Shown piece after piece: positions 9,643-21,374 of a stretch of 64,000 nt of DNA. How positions within the stretch are numbered: the first letter of the stretch is position 1; each line of letters starts with the position of its first letter. Below the pieces are notes generated by a model. That model was not told the DNA's origin. It worked only from the letters and a program-made list of their open reading frames with translations, and made no database searches. The DNA comes from Megamerina dolium (taxonomy: Eukaryota > Arthropoda > Insecta > Diptera > Megamerinidae), in contig OY978525.1 in NCBI GenBank assembly GCA_963854835.1, positions 32,697,253 to 32,761,252 on the forward strand. Direction: 5' to 3'. A program made the position numbers and the translations under genes.

Positions 9643-10945
9643 TATACCCTGCATAATGCAATATGCATGGTATATTCATTTCGGTCAGATGTTTGTGTCC
9701 ACTTGAAGGAATCTCCGGAGATATAGACATAGATATATAATCGTGATCAGAGTCGATTAAATTTTCGATTTAACGATGTCCGTCCGTCCGTCCGTCCGTC
9801 TGTCTGTCACCTGGCTGGTTCGCACGATAACTTGAGTAAATATTGAGCTATTTCGATGAAATTTGGCATAAGTAATCTATGATCCAAGGGTACGGAGGGG
9901 ATTGATATTGGGCATGATCGGTCAATAACCACGCCCACACCAAGCATTCAAAGCGACTAACCTCGAATTTTTCAAAATCTTTAACTTGCTATAACTCACA
10001 TAATATACCACTTGGGATAACAATATTTGGCACATAGACTTATATTATATTACTATATAACCTCGCCAAAAGTGGGTGAGCCATGCCTACTTTTTAGCGT
10101 AGCTCTCATACAAAGTGTCTGTACTTCTTTTAAATTGAAACAGCTGTAACTTCTACAATCTTCTGTCCAGAATAACCATAATTGACACTTAGATTAACAT
10201 GGTAGTCGGAAATAATATGGCAGAAAATCAGTGTGCCACGCCCACTCCTTCATGGGTCTCCCATACAAAGTCAAGGGAATTAAACTAAAACTTTTAAGCG
10301 CCATAACTTATAAACCATTTAGCGTAAAAGAACGAGATTTTAGGTATGGATTAGTATTGTATTGTTTTTTTTTTTTTTAGTATTGTAGGAGCAACTAGAC
10401 TCACAGGAAATGGACGCGCCACTCCCACTGTTGATAGTAGCCGACATACAAAATGACCGAATTTCTTTTAAATTGAAATATCTGTAACTTCTGTATCCTT
10501 CTGTCTAGAACAATCATAATTAACACTTAGGTTAATATGGTAGTCGGAAATAATCTGGCGAAAAATCAGAGTACCACGCCCACTACTTATTGGGGCTCCC
10601 ATACAAAGTTGAGGAAATTAAACAAAAATGTTAACCACCATAACTTAGAAACTATTCAACGTAGGACACCAAATTTAAGGGGTGGATTAACGTTGAAAAA
10701 TTAATTGGAAGTTTACTAGAAAGTGGTAAGCCACGCCCACTTTTATATAGCTCCCATAGCCTCGGAATTATCTTAAAATCCTTTTACTTCATCAAAGTCA
10801 ACCATATTTCGGGTGTAAATTAGTAGTATATGCAAAAATTGTTTCTCGAAAAGTGGAAATAAAAGAAAAGTTGGATATTCGAGTAAACTTTTTATATATA
10901 AATCTACATATGCAGGGTATAGTTTGGTCGGCCCCAGCCGACTGT
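9643..10945 (+). mobile_element. INE-1/DINE-1-like non-autonomous element, copy A
   Basis: The element starts with TATACCCTGCATAATGCAAT, the first arm of an imperfect hairpin closed by ATGCATGGTATA. It has a (CGTC)n stretch at 9780-9798 and recurring GCCACGCCCAC phrases. It ends TATGCAGGGTATA followed by the perfect hairpin GTCGGC-CCCA-GCCGAC and TGTAAGG. The TATACCC start, the CCGTCCGTCYG block and the repeated GCCACGCCCAC resemble the Drosophila INE-1/DINE-1 Helitron-derived family; this is from memory and needs a search. It has no coding capacity. At 1303 bp it is one of the shorter apparently complete copies in the window. Confidence 0.75.
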
Positions 10946-11368
10946 AAGGATATTTTTCTGATTTAATATGTGAACAAAAACTAAAGGAGAAGTAAAAAGT
11001 TTGCAAATAAAATTTTTTCATATGGAAAGTGTACTGAACAGAAGTTTAAAAAAAAAATAAAATTTAAAACAATCACAAAATACAACCTTGTTTAGAAAAT
11101 ATACCACTCTACTACAATTTTGAATTTTGTAGGGAACTTTATATATATTATAGGGAAATTATTCTTAATAGTATTGCAGGTGGGGCCTAATTGCAATTTC
11201 CGGAAGATCGAGCTTCACGTTGCATTTTTCCTTCTTCTGATTTTGACCCTGGTGAGGAAGACACGTGTCGTGAGCGCATGACTTAGTTCTTTTTTTTTTC
11301 TAAAAATTCAACGTAGTATAAGACAGTATATGTTTTAACATAAAAATACATCGAAAAAAAATATATAT
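10946..11368. other. Spacer between two inverted INE-1-like elements
   Basis: A/T-rich sequence of about 420 bp with no gene. It would form the loop between the two inverted arms on either side. Confidence 0.5.
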
Positions 11369-12431
11369 TTTGTATGGGGGCTGCAATAAACAGTGGGCAT
11401 GGCGCGCCCATTTCCTATGAGCCCAGTTGCTCGTACAATACTAATCCATACCTTAAATCTCGTTGTCCTACGCTAAATGGTTTGTAAGTAATGGAGCTTA
11501 AAAGTTTTAGTTTAATTCCCTTGACTTTGTATGGGAGACTCATGAAGGAGTAAGCGTGGCACACTGATTTTCCGCCTACGATATTAATTTAAGTGTCAAT
11601 TCTGGTTACTCTAGACAGAAGATTGCCGAAGTTACAGCTGTTTCAATTTAAAATTTGTATGGGGGCTACGATAAACAGTGGGCGTGGTGCGCCCATTTTC
11701 TGTGAGCCTAGTTACTCGTACAATACTAATCCACACCTTAAATCTCGTTATTCTACTCTGAATAGTTTGCAAGTTATAACCGGTAAAATTTTTTTTAATT
11801 TCCGCAACTTTGTATGGGAGACCCAAAAAGCAGTAGGCGTGGCACACTGATGTTCTGCCATATTATTTCCGACTACCATGTTAATCTAAGTGTCAATTAT
11901 GGTTATTCTGGACAGAAGATTCTAGAAGTTACAGCTGTTTCAATTTAAAAGAAATACAGACACTTTGTATGAGAGCTACGCTAAAGAGTAGGCGTGGCTC
12001 CACCACTTTTGGCGAGGTTATATAGTAGTATAATATAAGTCTATGTGCCAAATATTGTTATCCCAAGTGGTATATTATGTGAGTTATAGCAAGTTAAAGA
12101 TTTTGAAAATTTCGAGGTTAGTCGCTTTGAATGCTTGGTGTGGGCGTGGTTATTGACCGATCATGCCCAATATCAATCCCCTCCGTACCCTTGGATCATA
12201 GATTACTTGTGCCAAATTTAGTCGAAATAGCTCAATATTTACTCAAGTTATCGTGCGAACCAGCCAGGTGACAGACAGACGGACGGACGGACGGACATCG
12301 TTAAATCGAAAATTTAATCGACGCTGATCACGAATATATATCTATGTCTATATCTCCGGAGATTCCTTCAAGTGGACAGAAACATCTGACCGAAATGAAT
12401 ATACCATGCATATTGCATTATGCAGGGTATA
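11369..12431 (-). mobile_element. INE-1-like element, copy B, truncated at its 3' end
   Basis: Reverse orientation relative to copy A. The element start (complement of TATACCCTGCATAATGC) is at about 12415-12431. The CGTC block lies near 12275-12295. The far end is missing: homology stops near 11369 without the terminal hairpin. Internal units with the phrase CTCGTACAATACTAATCCA repeat at about 11430 and 11715. Confidence 0.75.
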
Positions 12432-12649
12432 AAAAGTGTTGATCTTAATCGATAAAAGACTATATGATAGAAAAAAGAGAGAGAGTGATTTATTATTAAA
12501 CATAAATCTATATACATAACCCCCATTTAGCATGAGAACAGAACGAGTTACAACAATAACGTTGGAGGCCTTCAATCGCTGTGTTGCTGAATATATCGTG
12601 AGTAACTAATTAAAATTTTGTTTGCATGCAGATCAAATTGCTCTCCCAA

Positions 12650-12655
12650 ATATAT

Positions 12656-12744
<89 letters not shown>
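12650..12744. repeat. (TA)n microsatellite, about 95 bp
   Basis: An almost uninterrupted TA dinucleotide tract. Further short TA tracts lie to 12830 and at 12960-12981. The length may be imprecise in an assembly. Confidence 0.95.
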
Positions 12745-12746
<2 letters not shown>

Positions 12747-13195
12747 CTATATATATATAATATATAGGCATATATGTATATAGATATATGTAATGTACAT
12801 ATATATATGTATATGGTTATTGACCTCTTTATTGTGCGTGTATATATTTGATAAATGCATTGGCTAGATCATCCGTTTATACAAATTTCACTTTTCTTAA
12901 ATACTTACTTCATACGTCATATATAGATATAGATATATATACATATATATTACAGACATTATATATATATATATATATATTGCTGATAAACTTTATAAAT
13001 CTTATAAATACTATATTTACGAATGTGTATAACTTCTGAAGTTATTTTTATTTTTCCTTATATTACATATGAAATTGTTTATATTCGGTCCATGAATTTC
13101 TAAAATGTGTTATTAAACTACTTATAATCGACCTGAAATCTAAGGTGTAGTGAATGTGTTGGTAATTGGAGCTTATAAATAATATCGTATAAGCC
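12745..13195. other. AT-rich stretch before the exon-like signals
   Basis: Short TA tracts and unstructured A/T-rich DNA. No coding signal until the GC-richer segment that begins near 13190. A TATAAATA phrase lies at about 13173-13181, but nothing shows that it is a promoter. Confidence 0.4.
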
Positions 13196-13250
13196 ATGGA
13201 AGGGCGGGTAGTGAACAGCCAGCAGGCTGCTGGTACTAGTGCGATAACAG
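13196..13250 (+). CDS. Possible first coding exon of an unidentified host gene (weak)
   Basis: A GC-richer island in A/T-rich DNA starts with GCCATGG and reads MEGRVVNSQQAAGTSAIT plus one extra base. It is followed by GT at 13251-13252 (CAG|GTCTAT, a weak donor without a purine at +3). A stop codon directly precedes the ATG codon triplet upstream, so this would be the true start. The one leftover base fits the phase needed by the candidate exon at 13944, which begins with two bases of a split codon. I do not recognise the protein. The phase match can occur by chance one time in three, and the donor is poor. Confidence 0.22.
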
Positions 13251-13943
13251 GTCTATGCACTATTTCTATTTCTTCTTGCTTTGTTACATGTTATCTCTAA
13301 AAGTGTGCAATTATCTTTTCTCTCATTGTGTTCGTCTGGTAGTCTGGAGGCGTATGTGTGACCCAGTGGTTAGTAGATCGATTCGAACCCACGAGGCTGA
13401 AGCTGCGGGTGGAAAAAAAAAGCCAGTGCACACTACCTAACCATTGGATTGTATCATTTGTGATATCCATGCTCTACATATCCTTGTGAATACGACGGTA
13501 TTAGTCGCATTCTAACCAAGCGAATCATAACTATCTACGCCAGAATGCCGATGTCGCGCACTGTCAATTTATTAATTTATTTTATTATATTTTAAATTAT
13601 AACTTTCAGTGAGTTGGCGATTATCACGTTTCGTTTCTATTTGCCGCTCTCCCTCTCTCTCTCTCTGTCTCTTCTTCTTAATTTTCCTATATTCTTTTTC
13701 TATCGTTTTGTATGATTCTTCTCGTTTTACATCCCAAAAAGACAGTGCGCGAATTTTGTTAATATTATTTTCCTATATTTCTCCTCTTATTTATATTTAC
13801 ATTATTTCCTATATCGAGTGATTTAAAATTGTGAACAAATTAAAGATTTCATTAAACTACAAATAACGATACAAGTGTTTTTCAATTGTACAACAAATTG
13901 GTTCAATTATTTGCATACATTATAATATCCTGTGTGTGTGTAG
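13251..13943. other. Possible intron or intergenic DNA
   Basis: Holds a CT-rich tract (13645-13670) and A/T-rich sequence. A short tRNA-like patch at about 13355-13395 is discussed under rejected observations. If the flanking exon candidates are real this is a 693-bp intron ending in TGTGTGTGTGTAG. Confidence 0.3.
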
Positions 13944-14051
13944 CAGATGATATTGTCCACAGCACCAGCCACAATAACAACAAACACAGCGGCAAGAAGC
14001 CAACGATAAGCGGCCCACCGGCAACCCCATCTCAACTCTACAATAACAAAA
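13944..14051 (+). CDS. Candidate internal exon of an unidentified host gene
   Basis: This segment is GC-richer than its surroundings and open in one frame. It reads DDIVHSTSHNNNKHSGKK followed by PTISGPPATPSQLYNNK, a polar, low-hydrophobicity sequence that does not look like translated A/T-rich spacer. It is preceded by a TG/pyrimidine tract and a double acceptor TAG-CAG (13941-13946) and followed by GTATTT at 14052. Using the first acceptor gives 108 nt, using the second 105 nt. Both are multiples of three with matching entry and exit phase 1, as expected of a skippable cassette exon with NAGNAG choice. I do not recognise the gene. Downstream exons were not found in the window with any confidence. 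It could also be part of an unknown repeat. Confidence 0.4.
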
Positions 14052-14284
14052 GTATTTTTTTGACATTACTGCAAAAAGAAATTATGAAATTAGTGGCCAA
14101 ATGTAATTTGTGAAAATTACCAATTCTATAATAGACGATATTGTATAAATTTGTCAAAATTTTTGTGACACATTTCCGATGTAAAAATGCAGACAGAATG
14201 AATGGAATACGATTTTCTACATTGTTGTACAAATTTATAGTATAATGTCGAAATTTTGTTGTATTAGTATTGGTTGAATGATTT

Positions 14285-14612
14285 ATTGCCGTAGGGAAGG
14301 GATTAGCGCATTGGCCTTCTGATTCGTAAATCATGTGCTCGATTCCCAATTGAAGTGCATCTTTAACAAGAGAGATTTGAATGGCACCCAGCTATCGGTA
14401 AGCAATTGGCAATTCTTCGGGCAGTAATAATTTCCCATGAAAACCATTCTAAAAGAGCTCTGTGACAAAGTTCAGAAAAAGTGGTGTCACAAGGGTTCCG
14501 TCATTTGGAACCGACTAATATAAGTAAGTCTTTTTTAAAACTGTCGAAGAATTTAACAGGCTGAATAGCGGTTAAAGAGAAGCTTGGCCAAAGGGACTTT
14601 TATTACAAAACT
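14285..14612 (+). repeat. Degenerate tRNA-headed SINE, copy 1
   Basis: A diverged copy of the SINE family defined at 52278-52643. It has a tRNA-like head (GATTAGCGCATTGGCCTTC), then GGTAAGCAATTGGCAATTCTT, CTCTGTGACAAAG and GGAACCGACTAATATAAGTA, in family order. It is followed by AAGCTTGGCCAAAGGGAC near the end. There is no clear target duplication. Confidence 0.75.
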
Positions 14613-15788
14613 CAGACGAAGTAATGCCTTTAGAGTTGTGTGGTTCGGAATCAGCGAACATAAGTAGAATGTATTTTTTATCCTGCCATATTTCCTGGAA
14701 ACGCCATAAAATGTTTTTAATACTTTAAATAAAATGATTATTTTTTAAGGAAAAATTATCATAAAAACTTTTTAAATATAGAATACAGATTGTATTCAAC
14801 TTTTAGTAAGAAACAATTCAAAATTCTTTTTTTTTTTTCAAATATTTAGACTCGCAAGAAAGGGCTCATAATGGCTAAATTATTGCTTGCAAGTACGAAA
14901 AAAAATTGAAAATGTTCTAAGTAACAATGGCCAACACACAAACGTTCACTTTTAGAAATAACTACGATTAATTCAATTTCTCTTGCTCAGTCACTACGTA
15001 CTCGTATTATCTGCGGATTGTCATTCCAAATTACTCTTTATTAATAATATATGATATCTTTTTTTATTCTCTTTTTCCACTTTTTCTTCAATTTCACATT
15101 TCATATATTGTCCAATAGCCATTCGCCATTATTATTATCATCACCACCACTATGACTGTTATTGCGACTATTCGTTTGTCGTTGGTTATATTGACGTACG
15201 TGTACTGGCAGTGTGTACATATATCCTCATATACTCGTACGTATTTATTTAATGAGGCATCGATTTCTAAATGAAATAAACTTTCTGTTATTGGCTTAAA
15301 TGAGCATTTTGTGTTAAACGGCCGAGGATATTAAGCTATTATAGATGTTTCATTCCCTTTGCTTTGAAACTGATTATGTGATATGATCCAGTCCACTCGT
15401 GCACTAGTTGTTATATGTATGAGTATTGCTAAGACTATTGATAATAATATGTTTTTATTATTCTAATACGCTTTAACGTTTCTTTTATTATTCATTTATA
15501 CATTTATTCATCTTGTCGTAGATACTCATACTTTTTATACATTTATAAATTGAGTTAAGTTAGTTTCGAAGGTTCAAAGTTCAGTGTTCTGGAATATATA
15601 CATATGTATGTATATGTATACGCTTATAAATTAGTAAGTAAAAGATTGATGTAGTGATTTTCAGCATTAGGCTTTGATAAGTTTCTTAAATTGAAATTAA
15701 ATCAATAGAAACACAACACAGTTGTGATATCAAATATTTTATTTGACTATTGGAAATTTATTACTACATATATATTGAAATAAATAGG
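14613..15788. other. AT-rich spacer, no gene
   Basis: Homopolymer T and A runs and small ATT microsatellites (about 15130-15145). Nothing coding was seen. Confidence 0.5.
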
Positions 15789-16880
15789 GAATTGGAATGT
15801 TTTCACCAAATATTTTGAAGAGTTTAATATCAAACACTTCGAACAGCAGAAGAAATTGCTTCCCCACAATCATCCCAGCGAGACTGGAATGGAAAACGAA
15901 TAGCAACTTAATACCCTCAAAACATAATTACGTTTGGTTTACAGACGGTTCGAAGACAGACGAAGGTACAGGCGCCGGGATATACGGTCCTAATACCCTT
16001 ATATCTGTCGCAATGGGCTTGTGGCCAACTGTCTTCCAAACAGAAATATATGCCATAGAACTTTGTGCACGTCATATACATGACAAAGGGCTCAAAGGAG
16101 CGCGCATTCTCAGACAACCAAGCTGCCATCAAATCTCTTTCCTCATGGAAGTTCTCCTCAAAACTAGTCACCGAATGCTTCCTTATCCTACAAAAACTCG
16201 CTATGCGAAATAAGGTCATATTATGTTGGGTGCGAGGGCACAACGGAATTGACGGTAATGAAGTGGCGGACGAACTAGCGAGAGCTGGCTCGTCCGCCTT
16301 CTCCACTGACGGGCCCAGAACCTTTCTGCGGTATAAGCTGGGCATCGGCCAAAGCTATGATAGAAAAACAATACCACGACAAATCAGCTTTGATGCAGCT
16401 TTTGACTTAATTAGTCTTAGCAGAACAAACTTACGCTTAATAACCGGCTATCTCTGAGGACATAACTGGATAAAATACTACTTCCACAAAATGGGACTAT
16501 CCTCTGACACGGAGTGTAGACTCTGTCTGGAGGAGGATGAAACATCGATCCACATATTTTGCGAATGTCCGGCCTTGGCCAGGCTTCGCCTCAAACACTT
16601 TCAGCTGAGTTTCCCAACACCAGCTTCAATCATCAAAAGTTCGACAAGATCAATTCTATCCTTCATTAAAAAGGTAGAGGAGATTCTAGTGTCGTACACA
16701 GGCTTGGGTACAAAAGATCTCGTTTGGTCGCAGTGCCCATACCACTTGTGGTTGGACCTTAGAGGTATCAGCTATAGGGCTCATATCCTTATAACAGACC
16801 TTTGTCTGGTTTCGCGTGGTCCACTTGATGAACAAGGATTATGCCCTTGCTCCAAAGTCACGCTCTCTTTTGATTGATTG
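15789..16880 (+). pseudogene. 3' end of a non-LTR retrotransposon: RNase H and C-terminal zinc motif, broken
   Basis: Encodes the RNase H domain of a LINE (I/R1/LOA-type organisation). The catalytic Asp lies in FTDGSK (codon 15944), Glu in QTEIYAIE (16043), Asp in SDNQAA (16113) and the His/Asp pair in GHNGIDGNEVAD (16239 and 16269). After it comes a Cys-Cys-His-Cys motif (CRLCLEEDE...HIFCECPA) typical of LINE ORF2 C-termini. There is a +1-type frameshift near 16098, and a TGA at 16455-16457 interrupts the second part. All RNase H catalytic residues survive, so decay is recent. The RT part is absent, so the copy is 5'-truncated or rearranged. Confidence 0.8.
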
Positions 16881-19399
16881 AATAATTTTATGATTGATAC
16901 AATATTTTATATACAAGTACATATATTTAGCATTCTGTAGCTGTAAGACTTAGCTGGCCCGTATCAATTCGAACGTGCTGTTTTTCACGATGTCAAAAAT
17001 AGAAAATCAAATATTTTCAAGTTGCTCACAAAATAAGCTTTAAATAGGGTAATTGGTCATTTTAAAAATTGTTCATTGACCCAACCTACTGATTTATCTA
17101 CAAATTTATTTGTATATCCAAATTATTTTCCATTAATTAATTAGAAATACCTTGAGGAGACAATTTGAATTAAAAACTCTTCAAAAACGAAAACTCATTA
17201 ATTTGTATTTAATTGTAAACAGCAAAAATAAAATGAAATTTTAAAAAAACTTGTCGCAACAACTTTCATACAGATTGTCAAACTTAACCTCAACAAACAG
17301 AAGGTTGACTTTTCGCAATACAAAAATGCGCAATTTAAATAAAACAAAAACCACAACATCAACCAATAAGACTAACCACAAAATTGAAAAAAAAAAATAT
17401 TGTTAGAAGCATCTTCATCACCAATGATACTGTTGATTTTGATGTTCATTTATAGAGCTTCCTTATACTATGGCATCTAGGTATGTTCCAATGGAAATGC
17501 ATCAAACCAAATTGCACTAATGATTGCAACCAAAAAAGAACGACAAAACAACAACAATATCAACAACAACAACAACAAATGACAAAATTACCATATTGGT
17601 ATTTTCCTACGCACAAAGTTGCATTGAGCTTCTGTGTATTTGTAGTTGAATTCCTCGACCTACATACAAAAAGCAGTAGTAGCAGAAGTAAACTCTGTAA
17701 ATAAGTTCATTTGCTCCTACTGATTTTTAGAATTTTCTTATCAACATATACAAAGTTGATTTTTTGTCAAATGTAAAATTTTCTTTGGAAAATTTGTACT
17801 GATTATTATGTTTGGACTTGTTTTGTGGCTATTCGGTTTTTATATGGTAAAGGGTGTTTTTTTTATTTACAGTGTTAATTTAATTTCTATAGATATTAAA
17901 CATAAAATCTGGCAATTCCAGTGTCATTTTTACTCAGTAAGATTTAACATTTCATGATAAAGAGGATGACACCAAAACTTCTGGCTCTCTGGGCTCGGTG
18001 CCTCTGACTAAACCTGTGTACAAGGAATAAAGTCAAATGAAAATAGTTTGAGTTGTATGCTTGCTGAATGGGCAGAAAATGGACGAAAGATAACGGCTTA
18101 TTAATAGTTTCATTGAGGAAGCTTTAATGTGGCGGGTACAAAGCTCAACTCACAACCTTAGTCCAAAGAGTTTTTCACTATTAACTTTAGCTATTTCAAA
18201 CTGTATTATAACCACTAAATCGGCTTGAGATGAGTCCAATAAGGATTGTGTTGACAGCTTTATGTTTAAATGATCAGAGATGTCGCCCAAATCAGCATGT
18301 GTCAAGAATTAAAGAATCTGTAAGTTCTTGCAATTTTCAACTGGTGTCAATAAGTGAAAACTATATACAATTCAATATGTCTGTCAAAACTCATTCAGAT
18401 TTGAAGACCAAAAGAATTTAATGTGTGGATATGTGGATATGCGATTTATTCAACATTGATTTTGAATCAGCACGTTAATAAATCAAATTTTCAGACTTTC
18501 TTACAGGAGGTCTAATATACACAGACCTTCTGTGATTACTTAAAGACTAAGACTCCATCTGGATCAAAACTGTTAGTAAGTGGCGATCCAGTCACAGTTC
18601 AGTACTGATTTTACTTTCAACGGAGCTTTCCTGATACATTCTCACCTTAGAGAATATCAATCCTCTGTGCTCTGTGCTCCATGTCCTCTGTGATTCAAGC
18701 AAGCTAAAGGAACAGCAATAAGCATATGGGTAAGTGTTCGTATATGAAAACATGAAACTAAATAAAAAACTGTCTGGGAAAAGGAGAGGCCTACTGCGTC
18801 CAGCTTGGCGCTATTAGGTTTGCCACAAAATCGAGATCACAGTTATTTCTTCGATATGCAGAGGACATATGACACAGAGATCAGGCCGATCTGCTATTCC
18901 AGAAACCTATGCAAGCAGGAGCACACTGTTTTTGGTCACCAAATCACTGGAGACAACGTAATTGCGGCAAGATGATAAAGATTCTGTGAGGTAGATCCAT
19001 TCAGAATCCTCTAGACCCAACTTCGTCTACTTCGGCGGCTGCCTCCAATTTGAGAGGCCTCACTGTATCAATTAGCGTGTCACTTTGAGCATATAGAGAA
19101 AGGAAGCCACTTTCAGAACCCTCAGAGAGGGAGAAACTGCATCTGACCTGGGCGTTAATGTCCGTTATTTTAAATTTGCGCTCGAATGGCTGCACTTGTA
19201 AGAGAAACAACATCCAAGACCAAAAAGGTGGCAAGAACATAATCTTCGGTCACTTACAAACCTCTAGCTCATTTTTTCAATGACATAGCAAAGTATCATC
19301 TTAACCTAACCGTCATTGGCAGGAATAATGAAGATGGACTACTATCGCCTGGGAAAATGGCTCTTATTAGCTATTTTTTATAAATATGGCTACAAAATG
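16881..19399. other. Long stretch without recognisable gene
   Basis: A/T-rich to about 18500, with a short CAA repeat at about 17545-17580. From 18500 to 19300 base composition is more balanced and short frames exist (e.g. minus strand 19001-19240), but I recognise no domain. It may be an old transposon or LINE remnant. A CAACAACAACAAC-type tract explains the Gln run in the + frame at 17483-17704. Confidence 0.4.
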
Positions 19400-19692
19400 A
19401 CCTACGCGTGTTAAATTTTGGACAGTATTAGAAGCGAACTACTTATATTGTACTAGTCGGTTCCGAAAGGCAGAACTTTTCTGACATCCATTTTCCAGAG
19501 TTTTGGCACAGAGCTGTTTTATGGCAATTTTTTACTGCCGGAAGAATTTCTAATTGCTTGCCGGCAAGTGGGGTTCGTTCGAAAGCAAAAATCCTTTCGA
19601 TATTAAAGTTATGCATAGGTGTGGATTGAAATCACGCCCTACATATCAGAAGGCCAACAGACTAACCACTAAGCTATGGCACCCACACTGTT
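19400..19692 (-). repeat. tRNA-headed SINE, copy 2
   Basis: Reverse-orientation copy. Family phrases run in order from GTGTTAAATTTTGGACAG through CGGTTCCGAAAGGCAGAAC, CAGAGCTGT and AATTGCTTGCCGGCAAGTGG to the tRNA-like head, complement of GTGGGTGCCATAGCTTAGTGG, at 19670-19692. The extreme tail is missing. Confidence 0.85.
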
Positions 19693-20170
19693 CGATATTA
19701 TTTTGTTATTATTTTGTGTATTTAATCAACACATAAACTCAATATTATATGTAATTTTTGCCTTTTGATTGCTTTATTGAAACACGAAGGCTCTCAATAA
19801 CTTTGCATAGGGCCAATGATATTGAACGATTTGAACGTGATGGTAGCCTTACTCGAGTCAATCAAGGTGCTCATATGCAGAAAATCATTTCGATAATGAA
19901 AACAAACATGCCAAATGCTGATTATTTTAAGTAAGTAATTGACATTTGTCCGACTAAAAGGATTTTCTGTCAGAGATCTGTAAGAGAGATGTCACAATAA
20001 TCCGGCAATTTGAATTGTATAACATAAATAGATTACTTAAAATGCTGCATAAACTGCACACTGGAACTGGAAGGGAACTTGAACCAAGGTTCTGCTGAGC
20101 CTCAATTGCCAACTTTTAAAGATTTATAGATTTATTTCAACTACGACACTCTCATAAAAATCCCTTTATG
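19693..20170. other. AT-rich spacer, no gene
   Basis: No recognised feature between the SINE and the mariner element. Confidence 0.4.
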
Positions 20171-20294
20171 TACGAGGGTTGTCCCAGAACTACCCTCGCA
20201 AAGAAAACAACAAATTTGGGAAAATTTTTCTTTATTTCTCAACATAATCTTCTTTTAGCTCTATACAATTTTCCCAGCGATATTCTATAACTAT

Positions 20295-20490
20295 AAAGCG
20301 AAGGAAGTCAGCGTTCCTGGGCCACATAATGATAAATGATAAGTACTATATACTGCAACTAATATTGCTATATATATCATGAAATTGTACTACAAATAAA
20401 CTAACAAAAAGGAAAAAAATTATCAATATATGTAATGCAATCTTGTATGATCGCCAACATTCGGAATCGAATGGGCAAATAAAGAAGAAG
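20295..20490 (+). mobile_element. 5'-truncated tail of an RTE-like LINE nested in the mariner
   Basis: Comparison with the related mariner at 40476-41293 shows ~195 bp of foreign DNA between the codons for SSYY..QDIE and EYRWE. Its plus strand reads AFLGHIMINDKYYILQLIL, then, after a degenerate gap, MIANIRNRMGK and a stop, followed by AAGAAGAAG. That is the typical C-terminus and A-rich tail of RTE-like endonuclease/RT elements. The body has lost most of the sequence between the two conserved motifs. Confidence 0.7.
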
Positions 20491-20511
20491 ATACCCTGTA
20501 TATAGTATGAA

Positions 20512-21374
20512 CTATCTATCTATCTCATTAAAATAGCTATCTACCGTAGTAGATAGCGGTAGCAGTAGATATTGCGCCATCGCAATAATGGATGTGTGAA
20601 CTGGTGCATTGTCTTGATGAAACAACACTTTCTTTTTCCCCAAAAGCGGCCTTTTTCTTAGCAAATTAGCATAATACTCGCCGTTGATTGTTTTTCCTTT
20701 TTGAAGATATTCAATAAAAACTATCCCACATGCATCCAAAGAAACAGACGCCATAACCTTGCCTGCAGATGGAACTGTCTTCGCCTTCTTTGGACACGAT
20801 TCTCCTCTTTCACTCCACTGTTTTGACTGGTCCTTTGGTCTCATCTATGGTTAGAAACAACGCAAAAACTCGGCTTTATTACTGTGAAATATCCCCAAAC
20901 ACTCTACAGAAACATCTTCTCAGTGTTGTTTTTGTTCTATTGTGAGCATACGCGGCACCCATCTTGCACACATCTTTTTCATCTTCAAATTTTCGGTCAA
21001 TATACGATGTATAGCACTTTTTGAAATGCCTGTAATTTCACCTAGCTCTCGCACTGTCTCAGCCGGCGATCATCCAATACCATTTTGTGGATTTTCTTAA
21101 CCGTTTCTGGCGTGGCCACCTCTATTGGTTGACCACTGCGGTGTTCGTCTTGACAGCTCGTACGACCTCATTTAAACTCTGCCACCCAATATTTTATGGT
21201 CGTAAACGAAGGAGCAGACTCCCCCAGAGTAGAATCTAGTTCGGTTTTAATGTTCGTTGGACTGAAACCTTTCAAATGAAAGTATTGAATTACATAACGG
21301 TGGCCAATTTTTTCCATGTTTACAAATTTACTGAGGTCGTTAACTTTCGATGGCTCCAAAAAAATATTAAACAA
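20512..21374 (-). pseudogene. Mariner transposase pseudogene
   Basis: The N-terminal part (21168-21374) contains a paired helix-turn-helix type segment with MEKIGHRYVIQYFHLKGFS. It is followed by broken sequence and then an open C-terminal half (20512-20844) with the second catalytic Asp in HQDNAPVHTS. The first Asp is in T-I-D-E, after which about nine codons and the frame are lost. The segment carrying the third Asp (SPDLAPSD in relatives) is deleted: the frame jumps from MAQYLLLP to the YFNEID region. It cannot encode active transposase. Confidence 0.85.

Noticed and set aside
9780..9798. (CGTC)n tracts and other short regular repeats as CRISPR-like arrays
   Set aside because: They are fixed internal parts of the INE-1-like family in a eukaryotic context, with no spacers.
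13350..13400. tRNA-like patch with CAGTGGTTAGTAG and GATTCGAACCCACGA
   Set aside because: The first phrase resembles box A on the plus strand, but the second is box B-like only on the minus strand. No cloverleaf can be formed, so neither a tRNA gene nor a SINE head is supported.
18500..19300. Region of more balanced composition as a possible gene
   Set aside because: No frame longer than about 80 codons, no domain and no splice pattern that joins the short frames convincingly.
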